From Jeongeupia chitinilytica (GTDB taxonomy: Bacteria; Pseudomonadota; Gammaproteobacteria; Burkholderiales; Chitinibacteraceae): 64,000 nucleotides of DNA. Each line of letters opens with the position of its first letter. Position 1 is the first letter of the stretch. Where the stretch lies: contig NZ_BMYO01000002.1 of assembly GCF_014652315.1 (NCBI RefSeq), forward strand, positions 124,001 through 188,000, written 5' to 3'. Below are positions 43,524-52,716 of this stretch, one piece after another. The notes beneath the pieces are model-generated. The model searched no databases. It was not told the DNA's origin and was given only the letters and a program-made list of their open reading frames with translations. The translations under genes and the position numbers were made by a program.

Positions 43524-45215
43524 ATGTACGTTTACGACGAACTCGACCAGAAAATCGTGGATCAGCGCGTAGCGCAGTTCCGCGATCAGACGCGCCGCTA
43601 TCTCGCGGGCGAGCTGACCGAAGATGAATTCCGCCCGCTGCGCCTGCAGAACGGCCTCTACATCCAGCGCCATGCGCCGATGCTGCGCGTGGCCGTGCCC
43701 TATGGCGAGCTGGCCAGCCGCCAGGTGCGCGTGCTGGCGAAGATCGCCCGGACCTACGACCGCGATTACGGCCACTTCACCACGCGCCAGAACCTCCAGT
43801 ACAACTGGCCGAAGCTCGAAGACGTACCGCAGATCCTCGCCGAACTCGCGACGGTGCAGATGCACGCGATCCAGACCTCGGGCAACTGCATCCGCAACAC
43901 CACGACCGACCAGTTTGCCGGCGTCGCGCACGACGAGATCGTCGATCCGCGCCCGTGGTGCGAAATCATCCGCGAGTGGAGCACCTTCCATCCCGAGTTC
44001 GCGCACCTGCCGCGCAAGTTCAAGATTGCCGTCAACGGCGCCGCCGAGGACCGCGCCGCGATCCTGGTGCACGACATCGGCATCAACGTGATCCGCAACG
44101 AGGCCGGTGAAGTCGGCTTCCAGATCTACGTCGGTGGCGGCCTCGGCCGTACGCCGATCATCGGCAGCCTGATCAAGCCGTGGCTCGAGCCGATGCACCT
44201 GCTGTCGTATCTCGACGCCGTGCTGCGCGTGTACAACCGCTACGGCCGTCGGGACAACAAGTACAAGGCGCGGATCAAGATCCTCGTCAAGGCGATGACG
44301 CCGGAAGCATTCGGCGCCAAGGTCGAGCAGGAGTGGGTCCACCTGAAGGACGGTCCGACGACGCTGACGCAGGGCGAAATCGACCGCGTTTCGAAGTTCT
44401 TCACCGCACCGGCCTACGAGTCGTTCGCCGGTGATGACGCCGGTTTCGTGGCTGCGCGTCAGGACAACAAGGGCTTCGGCCGCTGGGTCGAGCGCAATGT
44501 GTTCGCACACAAGCAGCCGGGCTACGCCTGTGTGACCTTGTCGCTGAAGCATCCGGGCGTTGCACCCGGTGACGTCAGCGGCGACCAGCTCGACGCGATC
44601 GCCGATCTGGCCGACAAGTACTCGCTGGGCGAGCTGCGCGCCAGCCATGAACAGAACCTGATCCTGCCGTACGTGAAACAGCGCGATCTGCTGGCGCTGT
44701 GGGAGGAACTGAAGGCGCTGAAACTGGCATCGCCGACCGTCGGCCTGCTGACCGATGTCGTCTGCTGCCCGGGCGGCGACTTCTGCTCGCTGGCCAATGC
44801 CAAGTCGATCCCGATCGCACTGGCGATCCAGGAGCGTTTCGACAACCTCGACTACCTGTACGATCTCGGCGAAATCGACCTGAACATGTCGGGCTGCATG
44901 AACGCCTGTGGTCACCATCATGTCGGCAACATCGGCATCCTCGGCGTCGACAAGAACGGTTCCGAGTGGTACCAGGTGTCGCTGGGCGGCCGTCAGGGCG
45001 TCGGCGCCAGCATCGGCAAGGTGATCGGCCCGTCGTTCGCACAGGACGAAATGCCGGAAGTGATCGAGAAGATCATCAATGTGTTCGTCGCCGCCCGCGA
45101 AGGCGAGGAGCCGTTCATCGACGTGTTCGATCGCATCGGCATGGAGCCGTTCAAGACCCGGGTTTATGCCGGCAAACCGAATGCACGCGCTCCGAAGGAG
45201 GTCGCCGATGCCTAA
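43524..45215 (+). CDS. cysI: Sirohaem nitrite/sulfite reductase (CysI type)
   Basis: 563 residues. Reduces sulfite to sulfide (or nitrite to ammonia) with sirohaem and a [4Fe-4S] cluster; cytoplasmic. N-terminal GHFTTRQNLQYNWPKL and TSGNCIRNTTTDQFAG, and the cluster Cys in DVVCCPGGDFCSLANAKS (about residue 414) and LNMSGCMNACGHHHVGN (about residue 457). ATG 43524 (MYVYDELDQ) is the family start. It overlaps the DUF934 gene by eight bases. Confidence 0.94.
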   Translation: MYVYDELDQKIVDQRVAQFRDQTRRYLAGELTEDEFRPLRLQNGLYIQRHAPMLRVAVPYGELASRQVRVLAKIARTYDRDYGHFTTRQNLQYNWPKLEDVPQILAELATVQMHAIQTSGNCIRNTTTDQFAGVAHDEIVDPRPWCEIIREWSTFHPEFAHLPRKFKIAVNGAAEDRAAILVHDIGINVIRNEAGEVGFQIYVGGGLGRTPIIGSLIKPWLEPMHLLSYLDAVLRVYNRYGRRDNKYKARIKILVKAMTPEAFGAKVEQEWVHLKDGPTTLTQGEIDRVSKFFTAPAYESFAGDDAGFVAARQDNKGFGRWVERNVFAHKQPGYACVTLSLKHPGVAPGDVSGDQLDAIADLADKYSLGELRASHEQNLILPYVKQRDLLALWEELKALKLASPTVGLLTDVVCCPGGDFCSLANAKSIPIALAIQERFDNLDYLYDLGEIDLNMSGCMNACGHHHVGNIGILGVDKNGSEWYQVSLGGRQGVGASIGKVIGPSFAQDEMPEVIEKIINVFVAAREGEEPFIDVFDRIGMEPFKTRVYAGKPNARAPKEVADA

Positions 45216-45714
45216 GCTGATCATCGACCGGCAGATCGTCGACAACACCGCGACTTTGCTGCGCTCCGCCGAAGACGGTGCGTTTGCCGCGGTACCGGCA
45301 CAAGGCACCGTGATCGTGCCACTGGCGCAGTATCTGGCGCAGAAGACCGAACTGAACGCACGCGGTGACGTCGGCGTGTGGTTCGCGCCGGACGACGAAC
45401 CCGAGTTGCTCGGCGCCGATGCCGCCGCACTGTCGCTGATCGCCGTCGAATTCCCGGCCTTCACCGACGGCCGCGGCTTCTCGATCGGCCGGCTGCTGCG
45501 CGAGCGCTACGGCTTCACCGGCGAGCTGCGCGCCTTCGGCGACGTGTTCAAGGACACGCTCAACTACCTGACCCGCTGCGGTTTCAATGCCTTCGTGATC
45601 CGCGAGGACAAGGACATCGGCGAGGCGCTGAAGGGCCTCGACGACTTCACCGAGTCCTACCAGAGCAGCGTCGCCCAACCGATGCCGCTGTTCCGGCGCC
45701 GGCACGCCAGCTGA
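45208..45714 (+). CDS. DUF934 protein, sulfite-reductase partner
   Basis: 168 residues. The DUF934 family is found next to CysI-like reductases in proteobacteria and is thought to be an accessory or electron-donating partner; no enzyme activity is proven. Visible conserved parts: EFPAFTDGRGFSIGRLLRERYGFTGELRAFGDVFKDTLNYLTRCGFNAF. The start overlaps cysI and has AAGGAG upstream. Other sulfate-assimilation genes (cysDNH) do not follow here. A strong terminator lies downstream. Confidence 0.9.
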   Translation: MPKLIIDRQIVDNTATLLRSAEDGAFAAVPAQGTVIVPLAQYLAQKTELNARGDVGVWFAPDDEPELLGADAAALSLIAVEFPAFTDGRGFSIGRLLRERYGFTGELRAFGDVFKDTLNYLTRCGFNAFVIREDKDIGEALKGLDDFTESYQSSVAQPMPLFRRRHAS

Positions 45715-45728
45715 GCCGCCATCGGCTG

Positions 45729-45756
45729 AAAAGCGCACCTGCGGGTGCGCTTTTTT
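45729..45756 (+). terminator. Intrinsic terminator of cysI-DUF934
   Basis: AAAAGCGCACC-TGC-GGGTGCGCTTTTTT, 15 bp after the DUF934 stop. Confidence 0.92.
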
Positions 45757-45791
45757 CATATCTGCAGCATTACGAATGAACGTTGGGTTGC

Positions 45792-45850
45792 GTTTGTCAT
45801 CCAAACAAATTGCCATGTTGCATAACGCAGATTTCGTTGCGCATTGCAAC
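45792..45850. promoter_or_regulatory. Candidate MarR operator region
   Basis: Two perfect 15-bp palindromes of 5-5-5 layout: GTTTG-N5-CAAAC (45792-45806) and GTTGC-N5-GCAAC (45836-45850), with GTTGCATAAC in between. They lie 50-110 bp before the MarR start and are good candidates for autorepression sites. Confidence 0.55.
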
Positions 45851-45899
45851 AGTGGCGATTACATTCAAAACACAGCAATACCGATGGAGTTCCACAATC

Positions 45900-46331
45900 A
45901 TGAAAGTCGACAAGGATGCACGCTTGCTGCGTGAGCTGGTCTGGCGCTTTGTCTTCGAAGAGCGGGATCAGCTTGCTGCGCTCAATCTGGCTCAGAACAG
46001 CCGTGTGCTCGAAATGATGCACCGTGTCGGCCCGATGACCCAGTCGACGCTGGGACAGATCCTCAATTTCGAGAAAAGCTGGATCAGCCGGATGGTCGAC
46101 CAGCTGGTCGCCGAAGGCTGGGTCGAGCGCACGCCGAACCCGCAGGACCGTCGCAGCAAGATTCTCGTGCTGACCGACGACGGCGTCGCCCATGCGCGCA
46201 AGATCGGCGCGATGTTCGATGGTCATTCGCGTGACGTACTCGATCGCCTGTCCGACGAAGCACGTCACGACATCTTGCGTGCCACCGCACACCTTGCCGC
46301 CGCCTTGCCGCCGCGTGCCGGCGGTCTCTGA
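45900..46331 (+). CDS. MarR-family transcriptional regulator
   Basis: 143 residues. Winged helix MTQSTLGQILNFEKSWISRMVDQLVAEGWVERTPNPQDRRSKILVLTDDG is typical. It is encoded 3 bp before an EmrB/QacA-type pump gene, so a drug- or acid-responsive repressor of that pump is likely. ATG 45900 has GGAG ten bases upstream; the longer ORF from 45783 would read through the operator-like palindromes and is rejected. Confidence 0.93.
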   Translation: MKVDKDARLLRELVWRFVFEERDQLAALNLAQNSRVLEMMHRVGPMTQSTLGQILNFEKSWISRMVDQLVAEGWVERTPNPQDRRSKILVLTDDGVAHARKIGAMFDGHSRDVLDRLSDEARHDILRATAHLAAALPPRAGGL

Positions 46332-46334
46332 GGC

Positions 46335-47885
46335 ATGGAAACACGCTCGCGCTGGGTATCGGTTGCCGCGATGAGCGGCATCTGTCTGGTCATGATGCTC
46401 ATCGCGCTCGACCAGACTGTCGTCGGCACCGCCTTGCCGCGTGTCGTTGCCGAGCTGCAGGGCTACGCACTGTACCCGTGGGTGGCGTCGGCCTACCTGA
46501 TGACCAATGCGGTGATGATTGCGATCACCGGGCGGCTGGGCGACCTTTACGGTCGCAAGCCCTTTGTGCTGACGGCCATCGTGCTGTTCACGCTGGCGTC
46601 GATGCTGTGCGGCATGGCGCAGAGCATGCTGCAGCTGGTGCTGGCGCGGGCCTTGCAGGGCATCGGTGGCGGCATGCTTGCCGGTGCGGCATTCGCGTCG
46701 GTCAGCGACCTGTTTCCAGACCCGATGCAGCGGGTGCGCTGGCAGGCGATGCTGTCGGCGACCTTCGGCATCGCCACCGCCATGGGGCCGGCCCTTGGCG
46801 GCTGGCTGACCGAGCACCTCGGCTGGCGCAGCGTGTTCTACGTCAATTTGCCGATCGGCGTTCTGGCGCTGCCGGTGGTCTGGCGCTATCTGCCGCACGT
46901 GGTCAACCACGACGGCGGAGAGCGAAGCATCGACTGGCTGGGGGCCGGCCTGCTGGCGATCGGTTTCTGCGCCATCCTCTTCACCACCGAACGTTTCGGC
47001 ACGATGCGCATGGGCAATCCGTGGATATGGGCAATGGTCGCCGGCACCGTCCTGGTGTGCTGGCTGTTTGTCCGCCATCAGCGGCACAGCCGCGCACCGG
47101 TGATTCCACCGAGGCTGTTTGCCGAAAAGGCAGTGCGCCAGTTGTGCGCGCTGGGTTTCCTCACCGGTCTGGTGATGTTCGTGCTGATTTTCTATGCGCC
47201 GCTGTTGCTGCAGGGCGGATTCGGCCTGTCGCCGAAAACCGCCGGTGTGCTGGTGACGCCCTTGCTGGTCAGCATCACGATCGGCAGCATCATCAACGGC
47301 CGGCTGGTTCCCCGCCTTCCGCAACCGGAGAAGCTGATTTCCTGGGGGCTGCTGGTGCTGATGTTCGGTACCGCGCTGCTGGCGACGCTGAATGACGCGA
47401 CACCGCACTGGCTGATGGCGCTGGGCTTTGCCGTCTGCGGCCTGAGTCTGGGATTCCAGCTGCCGAACCTGACCCTCCAGGTGCAGTCCGCGGTCGACCG
47501 GGCCGATGTCGGCGTCGCGTCGGCGCTGATCCAGATGACCCGCATGCTGGGCAGCATGATCGGCGCGAGCGCAGCAGGGCTGGCCGTGGACTTGCGCTAC
47601 CGTCAGCAGGTGAGCGAGGTGGTTGCGGGAGTCGGCAGCCCGGACATCACCCGGCTGTTCGACAGCCCGCAGTTGCTGCTCCGGGTACAGGACCAGACCC
47701 GACTTGTCCAACTGGCCGGTGCGGATGCCGCATCGCTGCTCGACGGTGCCCGGCATGCGCTGGTCAGCGGCATTCACATGGCATTTTTTGCCTGTCTCGC
47801 CATCCTCGTGCTCAGTTACCTGATTGCACGCCGTCTTCCGCCTTTCGTGGCAAAACTGGCGACCAAGCCGGTGGCGGTACATTGA
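46335..47885 (+). CDS. MFS DHA2 multidrug exporter (EmrB/QacA type)
   Basis: 516 residues with about fourteen membrane helices. DHA2 signature LDQTVVGTALPRVVAELQG, motif A RLGDLYGRKPFVLTAIVLF and motif C-like ATAMGPALGGWLTEHLGWRSVFYVNLPIG. Drug:H+ antiporter of the inner membrane; no EmrA-type adaptor gene follows, so it probably works alone. Co-transcribed with the MarR gene. Confidence 0.93.
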   Translation: METRSRWVSVAAMSGICLVMMLIALDQTVVGTALPRVVAELQGYALYPWVASAYLMTNAVMIAITGRLGDLYGRKPFVLTAIVLFTLASMLCGMAQSMLQLVLARALQGIGGGMLAGAAFASVSDLFPDPMQRVRWQAMLSATFGIATAMGPALGGWLTEHLGWRSVFYVNLPIGVLALPVVWRYLPHVVNHDGGERSIDWLGAGLLAIGFCAILFTTERFGTMRMGNPWIWAMVAGTVLVCWLFVRHQRHSRAPVIPPRLFAEKAVRQLCALGFLTGLVMFVLIFYAPLLLQGGFGLSPKTAGVLVTPLLVSITIGSIINGRLVPRLPQPEKLISWGLLVLMFGTALLATLNDATPHWLMALGFAVCGLSLGFQLPNLTLQVQSAVDRADVGVASALIQMTRMLGSMIGASAAGLAVDLRYRQQVSEVVAGVGSPDITRLFDSPQLLLRVQDQTRLVQLAGADAASLLDGARHALVSGIHMAFFACLAILVLSYLIARRLPPFVAKLATKPVAVH

Positions 47886-47993
47886 ACGCTGAACGATGGC
47901 GCAACCGGCAGATGGCGGGGCCGAAAATGCCCGGTTTGGCAAGACCAAACCGATCACGGCGGCGTGATCCACGGACACGGTAAGATTCGCCGC

Positions 47994-48671
47994 ATGAACC
48001 TTTCACCATTCCTCGCCCGGATCGTACCGCTGGCGGTCGCGTTCCTGCTGACCGCATGTGCCGGCACACCCGATGCCGGTCCGGCGCCGGCCGGTTACTA
48101 TCGTGTTGCGCAGGGCGACACGCTCTGGCGGATCGCGACCAAAAACAGCCGCAGCGTTGCCGAAATCAAGCGCTGGAACAAGCTGTCCGACAACGATATC
48201 CAGACCGGGCAACTGCTGCGGGTGACGCCGCCAGGCGGCAGCCCGGCAAGCAGCGCGTCATCGAGCAAACCGGTGCCGGCACCCGCCAAGCCGGCGACGG
48301 TCGACATCCGGCTGGCGTGGCCTGTGCCCGGACAGGTGGTCGCGCGCTACAACGGCAGCACGATGAAGGGGATCGCGCTGGCGGTACAGCCCGGCGAACC
48401 GGTGAAGGCTGCCGCTGGCGGCAAGGTCGTTTACGTTGGTGGCGGTATCCGCGCCTACGGCAACCTGATCGTGATCAAGCACGATGCGCGGGTCATTACG
48501 GTGTATGCGTACAACCGCGAACTGCTGGTCAAGGATGGCGCCAGCGTGCAGGCCGGGCAGGTCATCGCCAAGGCCGGCGGAACGGCCGGCGTCCCGAACG
48601 ACCGGATGCATTTCGAGGTGCGCGTCGACGGCAAGGCTGTCGATCCTTCGCCGTATCTGCCGGATCGCTGA
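47994..48671 (+). CDS. NlpD-like lipoprotein with LysM and degenerate LytM domain
   Basis: 225 residues. Lipoprotein signal ending LTAC (Cys22), LysM domain at 36-78 (YYRVAQGDTLWRIATKNSRSVAEIKRWN), Ser/Pro-rich linker, and an M23/LytM domain from about 118. The catalytic zinc residues are lost: MKGIAL stands where HxGxD is expected and VYAYN replaces YAH. It thus resembles NlpD, an activator of amidase AmiC at the septum, rather than an active endopeptidase. Typical neighbours surE/pcm/rpoS are absent. ATG 47994 is chosen by the lipobox position. Confidence 0.88.
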   Translation: MNLSPFLARIVPLAVAFLLTACAGTPDAGPAPAGYYRVAQGDTLWRIATKNSRSVAEIKRWNKLSDNDIQTGQLLRVTPPGGSPASSASSSKPVPAPAKPATVDIRLAWPVPGQVVARYNGSTMKGIALAVQPGEPVKAAAGGKVVYVGGGIRAYGNLIVIKHDARVITVYAYNRELLVKDGASVQAGQVIAKAGGTAGVPNDRMHFEVRVDGKAVDPSPYLPDR

Positions 48672-48732
48672 GCGGGTGTAGCCTGCCGCAACAGGCGGCT
48701 CCAGCCCGTTGCGGGTACGCCGGGACGCTGGC

Positions 48733-49587
48733 TCAGCGTGATCCTGCCGCGGCAAGCTGTTCGCCGAGCAGCAACAGGTCCTGCCAGGCCTTGGCCTTGT
48801 CGGGCAGGTTGCGCAGCAAGTAGGCAGGGTGGTAACTGATGACCACCGGAATGTCGTCGTGACGGTGCACCTTGCCACGCAGCGCGCTGACCGGGGCATC
48901 GGTCTTCAGCAGCGTCTGGATCGCAAAGCGGCCGATGGCGAAGATCACCGTCGGCTTGATCAGCGCGATCTGCCGCGCGAGGTAGGGCGCACATTCGGCG
49001 ACTTCGGCGGGTTGCGGGTTGCGGTTGCCCGGCGGGCGGCACTTGAGCACGTTGGCGATGTAGACACCGTCCCCCCGTTTTTCCCCGATGGCTGCAAGCA
49101 TGTTGTCGAGCAGTTTGCCGGCGGCACCGACGAAGGGTTCGCCGCGTTTGTCCTCTTCGGCGCCGGGGGCTTCGCCGACGATCAGCAGGCGCGCGGTGCG
49201 ATCGCCGACGCCCGGAACGGCCTGGGTGCGGTTCTCGCACAGTGCACAGGCGGTACATCCCCGGATCGACGCTTCCAGCGTCTCCCAGTCCATTTCCGCG
49301 ATGCTGCGACTGCGCTCGTTCTCGGTCGGCTTGATCTCGGCCTGCGGCGCTGCACGGGTTCGTGCATCCGGTACGACAACGACCGGTGCGCGGCTGGCCT
49401 GTTTTGCAGCTGCCGGCGTCGGCGCACCGATCGGAGCCGCAGCGGCCGGCATGGCCGGTTGCGGCGTGCTGACGGGCGCCTCGTCCGCGGCGTCCTCGGT
49501 CACCGCATCGCTGGCCAGCGCGGCAAGCTGGTCTCGACGGATCCAGATCGGTCCGAGTCCGAGTTCGTCGAGTGCGTAGCGGCTCAT
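48733..49587 (-). CDS. Uracil-DNA glycosylase, family 4/5 iron-sulfur type
   Basis: 284 residues. Alanine/proline-rich N-terminal extension (residues 30-85), then the glycosylase fold: C111-x2-C114, C183 (NVLKCRPPGNRNPQP) and C199 for the [4Fe-4S] cluster, GEAPGAEEDKRGEPFVG as the uracil-binding loop and SYHPAYLLR as the second motif. Removes uracil from DNA in base-excision repair. It overlaps rimI by ATGA and ends the tsaB-rimI-udg operon. Confidence 0.93.
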   Translation of the reverse strand: MSRYALDELGLGPIWIRRDQLAALASDAVTEDAADEAPVSTPQPAMPAAAAPIGAPTPAAAKQASRAPVVVVPDARTRAAPQAEIKPTENERSRSIAEMDWETLEASIRGCTACALCENRTQAVPGVGDRTARLLIVGEAPGAEEDKRGEPFVGAAGKLLDNMLAAIGEKRGDGVYIANVLKCRPPGNRNPQPAEVAECAPYLARQIALIKPTVIFAIGRFAIQTLLKTDAPVSALRGKVHRHDDIPVVISYHPAYLLRNLPDKAKAWQDLLLLGEQLAAAGSR

Positions 49588-50030
49588 TGCGCCTCACCGT
49601 TCAGCGTGAAGGTGTAGAGCAGGGCATCTTCGCGGCCGTGGTCGTAATAGCCCTTGCGCCGGCCGACGATCTCGCCGCCACATTGCGCGTACAAGGCCTG
49701 CGCAGCGGTGTTGCCGACGCGGACCTCCAGAAAGAGCCGCACGGCGCCGTCGTGGCGCAAGGTGGCCAGCAAGGTATCCAGCAGGTGCCGGCCGAGGCCG
49801 CGACGCTGATGTTCCGGCGAGACGGCAATCAGTTGCAGCTCCGCCTCGTCGAGTACGCGGCTCGCGACGGTGAAGCCGATCAGCATTCCGTTTGGGTCGG
49901 TCAGTCCGGTACCCAGATCGCGGTTCAGCGCATCACGCCAGAGTCCGGCGCTCCACGGGTGCGGGTTGGTTGCGGCATCGAGCGCGACGAGTGCATCGAG
50001 ATCGCCGGCAACAAGCGGTCGCAGCGTCAC
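49584..50030 (-). CDS. rimI: Ribosomal protein bS18 alanine N-acetyltransferase
   Basis: 148 residues, GNAT fold: acetyl-CoA motif AVSPEHQRRGLGRHLLDTLL, then LFLEVRVGNTAAQALYAQCGGEIVGRRKGYY, the RimI hallmark. Acetylates the N-terminal Ala of ribosomal protein S18. Overlaps tsaB (ATGA-type, 50027-50030) and the glycosylase gene, so all three are translationally coupled. Confidence 0.94.
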   Translation of the reverse strand: MTLRPLVAGDLDALVALDAATNPHPWSAGLWRDALNRDLGTGLTDPNGMLIGFTVASRVLDEAELQLIAVSPEHQRRGLGRHLLDTLLATLRHDGAVRLFLEVRVGNTAAQALYAQCGGEIVGRRKGYYDHGREDALLYTFTLNGEAQ

Positions 50031-50707
50031 TTGGCGGCACGCTCGTGGGTTTTCAGCGCGACCTTGTCGCGCAGGTAGACCAGCGTGGCCTCGTCGGCAG
50101 GACGGCCGAGGCCGGCGGCAAAGCGCGGCAAGGCCAGCGCCAGTACGTCCCGCGCCAGCGGAAAACGCGCCGGTTCGCTGGCGGCAAGGTGCTGGCCCAG
50201 GCGTGTGGCCAGTACATCGCCATAGGCGGAAAAACCGCTGCCGACGCCGGTCCAGCCGGCATCTTCGGGGACCGGCACCGCATCCGGGTTGCAGACCAGC
50301 GCCTCGCCGACTTCCTGCCAGCCGTCATTGCCGCGCAGGTAGCGGGCAACGTAGACCTGCTGCATCCGGGCATCCAGACAGGCAAACACCTTGTCGGCGC
50401 CGCTGCCTTGCGCCAGTGCTTCGAGCGTCGAAACGCCGATGACGGGCACGTTCAGGCCGAATCCTAGCCCTTGGGCAATGCCGCAGCCGATGCGCAGCCC
50501 GGTGAACGACCCGGGGCCCATGCCGAAGGCAATGCCCTGCAAGTCGGCACGGGCCACGCCGGCCTCGGCCAGCAGTGCTTCGAGTCGCGGCAGCGTCTGT
50601 TCGGCGTGGCGCTGGCCGACGTGCCAGTCGTGCGCGATCACGCTGCCTTTGTGCGACAGCGCGAGTGACAGGTGTTCGGTGGAGGTATCGAGGGCGAGGT
50701 AGGCCAT
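50027..50707 (-). CDS. tsaB: tRNA t6A biosynthesis protein TsaB
   Basis: 226 residues. ASKHA-fold partner of TsaD/TsaE in threonylcarbamoyl-adenosine synthesis on ANN-decoding tRNAs. LALDTSTEHLSLAL, HAEQTLPRLEALLAEAG, GIAFGMGPGSFTGLRIGCGIAQGL and ALDARMQQVY-like CLDARMQQVYVARY are characteristic. First gene of the tsaB-rimI-udg operon, divergent from yejA. Confidence 0.95.
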   Translation of the reverse strand: MAYLALDTSTEHLSLALSHKGSVIAHDWHVGQRHAEQTLPRLEALLAEAGVARADLQGIAFGMGPGSFTGLRIGCGIAQGLGFGLNVPVIGVSTLEALAQGSGADKVFACLDARMQQVYVARYLRGNDGWQEVGEALVCNPDAVPVPEDAGWTGVGSGFSAYGDVLATRLGQHLAASEPARFPLARDVLALALPRFAAGLGRPADEATLVYLRDKVALKTHERAAK

Positions 50708-50808
50708 GCGGCAAGCCGGGCAGAAACAAGCGGCGATTTTATCATGGGCGGGGAGGGCCTGCGCCGGCTGCTAAGATTGCTCAAGACCATTGTCACCAGC
50801 GAGCCTTC

Positions 50809-52605
50809 ATGCGCCTTGTCGCCGCCATCCTGTTGCTGTGCGTAACCCTGCCTGCCCGGGCCGACTACGCGGTGGCGCTCGGTTATGTGCCGAAGTACCA
50901 GACCGGATTCACCCATTTCGATTACGTGAATCCGAAGGCGCCGACGGGGGGCGAGTTGCGGCTGGCGGCGATGGGCGATTTCGACAAGTTCAACCCCTTT
51001 ACGCTCAAGGGGCGATCGGTTGCGGGGCTCGGCGGGCTGGGGGACGGGCTCGTGTTCGAGAGTCTGACCATGCAGAGTCAGGACGAGCCCTTGTCGGCTT
51101 ATGGCCTGCTCGCCGACGACATCCGCATTGCGCCGGACGGGCTGTCGGTGACATTCCACCTGAACCCGCAGGCGCGTTTCAGCAACGGCCGCAAGGTCGG
51201 TGCCGACGACGTGCGTTTTTCGTTCGAAACGCTGACGAGCAAGCGTGCCAGCCCGATGTTCCGCCAGTACTGGGCCGACGTCGCCGGCGTCGATGTGCTC
51301 GACGCCGGGACGGTGCGCTTTCGCTTCAGGCAGCACAACCGCGAGCTGCCGCTGACCATCGGCCAGTTGCCGGTGTTTGCGAAGGAGTGGGGCGGCGGCA
51401 AGCCGTTCGACGAGTGGGTCCAGCAGACGCCGATCGGCAGTGGTCCGTATGCGATCGAATCGGTCGATCTGGGCAAGCGCATCGTCTACAAGCGCCGCGC
51501 CGACTACTGGGGCTGGAAACTGCCGGTTCGGCTCGGTACGTTCAATTTCGACCGGATCAGCTACCGGTACTACCAGGACGATACGGCGAGGCTCGAAGCG
51601 TTCAAGGCCGGCGAGTTCGACTTCACCTTCGAGAACGTCGCGCGCCAGTGGGTGCGCGGCTACACCGGGCCGGCCTTCCGTGACGGCCGCATCGTCAAGC
51701 AGACCTTTGCGCACGAGAACAGCGCCGGCATGCAGGGCTATGCGATCAACGCGCGCCGGCCGAACTACGCCGACGTGCGCGTGCGGCGGGCGCTGGTGCT
51801 GGCGATGGATTTCGAGTGGATGAACCGCCAGCTGTTCTACGACCAGTACACGCGCTCGCCCAGCTATTTCTCCAACAGCGAGATCGAAGCCAGGGGCAAG
51901 CCCGGGCCGGGCGAACTGCACTACCTCGAACCGCTGCGCGGCAGGATCGATCCGTCGGTGTTCGTTACCGCAACGATGCCGCCGACGACCACGCCGCCCG
52001 ACAGCCTGCGCAAGAACCTGTTGCGGGCGCGGCAGCTGCTTGAAGACGCCGGCTGGACCTACCGCGACGGTGCGCTGCGCAACAGGAAGGGCGAGCCTTT
52101 CGTCATCGACATGCTGCTGTACCAGAAGGCGTTCGAGCGACTGGTCGCGCCGTACGCGCGCAACCTGCAGAAACTCGGCATCACGCTCAACTACCGCGTG
52201 CTCGATCTGGCGCTGTCGCAGAAGCGCCTCGACGCCTTCGATTACGACATGACCGTCGTGACGTTTGGCGCAAGTCAAAGCCCGGGCAACGAGCTTTACG
52301 GTAACTTCGGTTCGCACTCGGCCAACGAGCCCGGCTCGAACAATGCAATGGGCATCAGCGACCCGGCCGTCGATGCGCTGATCGACGCCGTCGTTCAGGC
52401 ACCCGACCGGGCTGCACTGGTCGACGCCGGTCGCGCACTCGACCGGGTGCTGCGTGCCGGCTATTACCTGGTGCCGAACTGGCACAACCGCGTGCACCGG
52501 GTTGCGTTCCGCGCCGGCTACGCCTGGCCGGCCACTTTGCCGAAATACTATGGCGCCGAGGAGTGGGCGATCCAGACGTGGTGGGCGACCGCCGGTCGCC
52601 GGTAG
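50809..52605 (+). CDS. yejA: Peptide ABC transporter substrate-binding protein YejA
   Basis: 598 residues. Signal peptide (MRLVAAILLLCVTLPARA), then a family 5 periplasmic binding protein with the YejA-type start YVPKYQTGFTHFDYVNPKAPTGGELRLAAMGDFDKFNPFTLKG. It feeds peptides (microcin C in E. coli) to YejBEF. Those partner genes lie 2.5 to 9 kb downstream, separated by unrelated genes. ATG 50809 fits the signal peptide; the longer ORF does not. Confidence 0.93.
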   Translation: MRLVAAILLLCVTLPARADYAVALGYVPKYQTGFTHFDYVNPKAPTGGELRLAAMGDFDKFNPFTLKGRSVAGLGGLGDGLVFESLTMQSQDEPLSAYGLLADDIRIAPDGLSVTFHLNPQARFSNGRKVGADDVRFSFETLTSKRASPMFRQYWADVAGVDVLDAGTVRFRFRQHNRELPLTIGQLPVFAKEWGGGKPFDEWVQQTPIGSGPYAIESVDLGKRIVYKRRADYWGWKLPVRLGTFNFDRISYRYYQDDTARLEAFKAGEFDFTFENVARQWVRGYTGPAFRDGRIVKQTFAHENSAGMQGYAINARRPNYADVRVRRALVLAMDFEWMNRQLFYDQYTRSPSYFSNSEIEARGKPGPGELHYLEPLRGRIDPSVFVTATMPPTTTPPDSLRKNLLRARQLLEDAGWTYRDGALRNRKGEPFVIDMLLYQKAFERLVAPYARNLQKLGITLNYRVLDLALSQKRLDAFDYDMTVVTFGASQSPGNELYGNFGSHSANEPGSNNAMGISDPAVDALIDAVVQAPDRAALVDAGRALDRVLRAGYYLVPNWHNRVHRVAFRAGYAWPATLPKYYGAEEWAIQTWWATAGRR

Positions 52606-52716
52606 TTTGCCGAAAATCCCGTCCGCTGCCGGCCTGTACGCGTTATTGCCGATGCAGGCCCGCCGTTTCGCCGGTAGAGTCCGCCGGTTTGTCCGAACCC
52701 ACACCAGAAAAACGCC

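Noticed and set aside
45756..47978. 740-codon minus-strand ORF opposite marR and the EmrB-like pump
   Set aside because: Covers two real genes and the MarR operator region in antisense; His/Gln/Arg-rich shadow composition.
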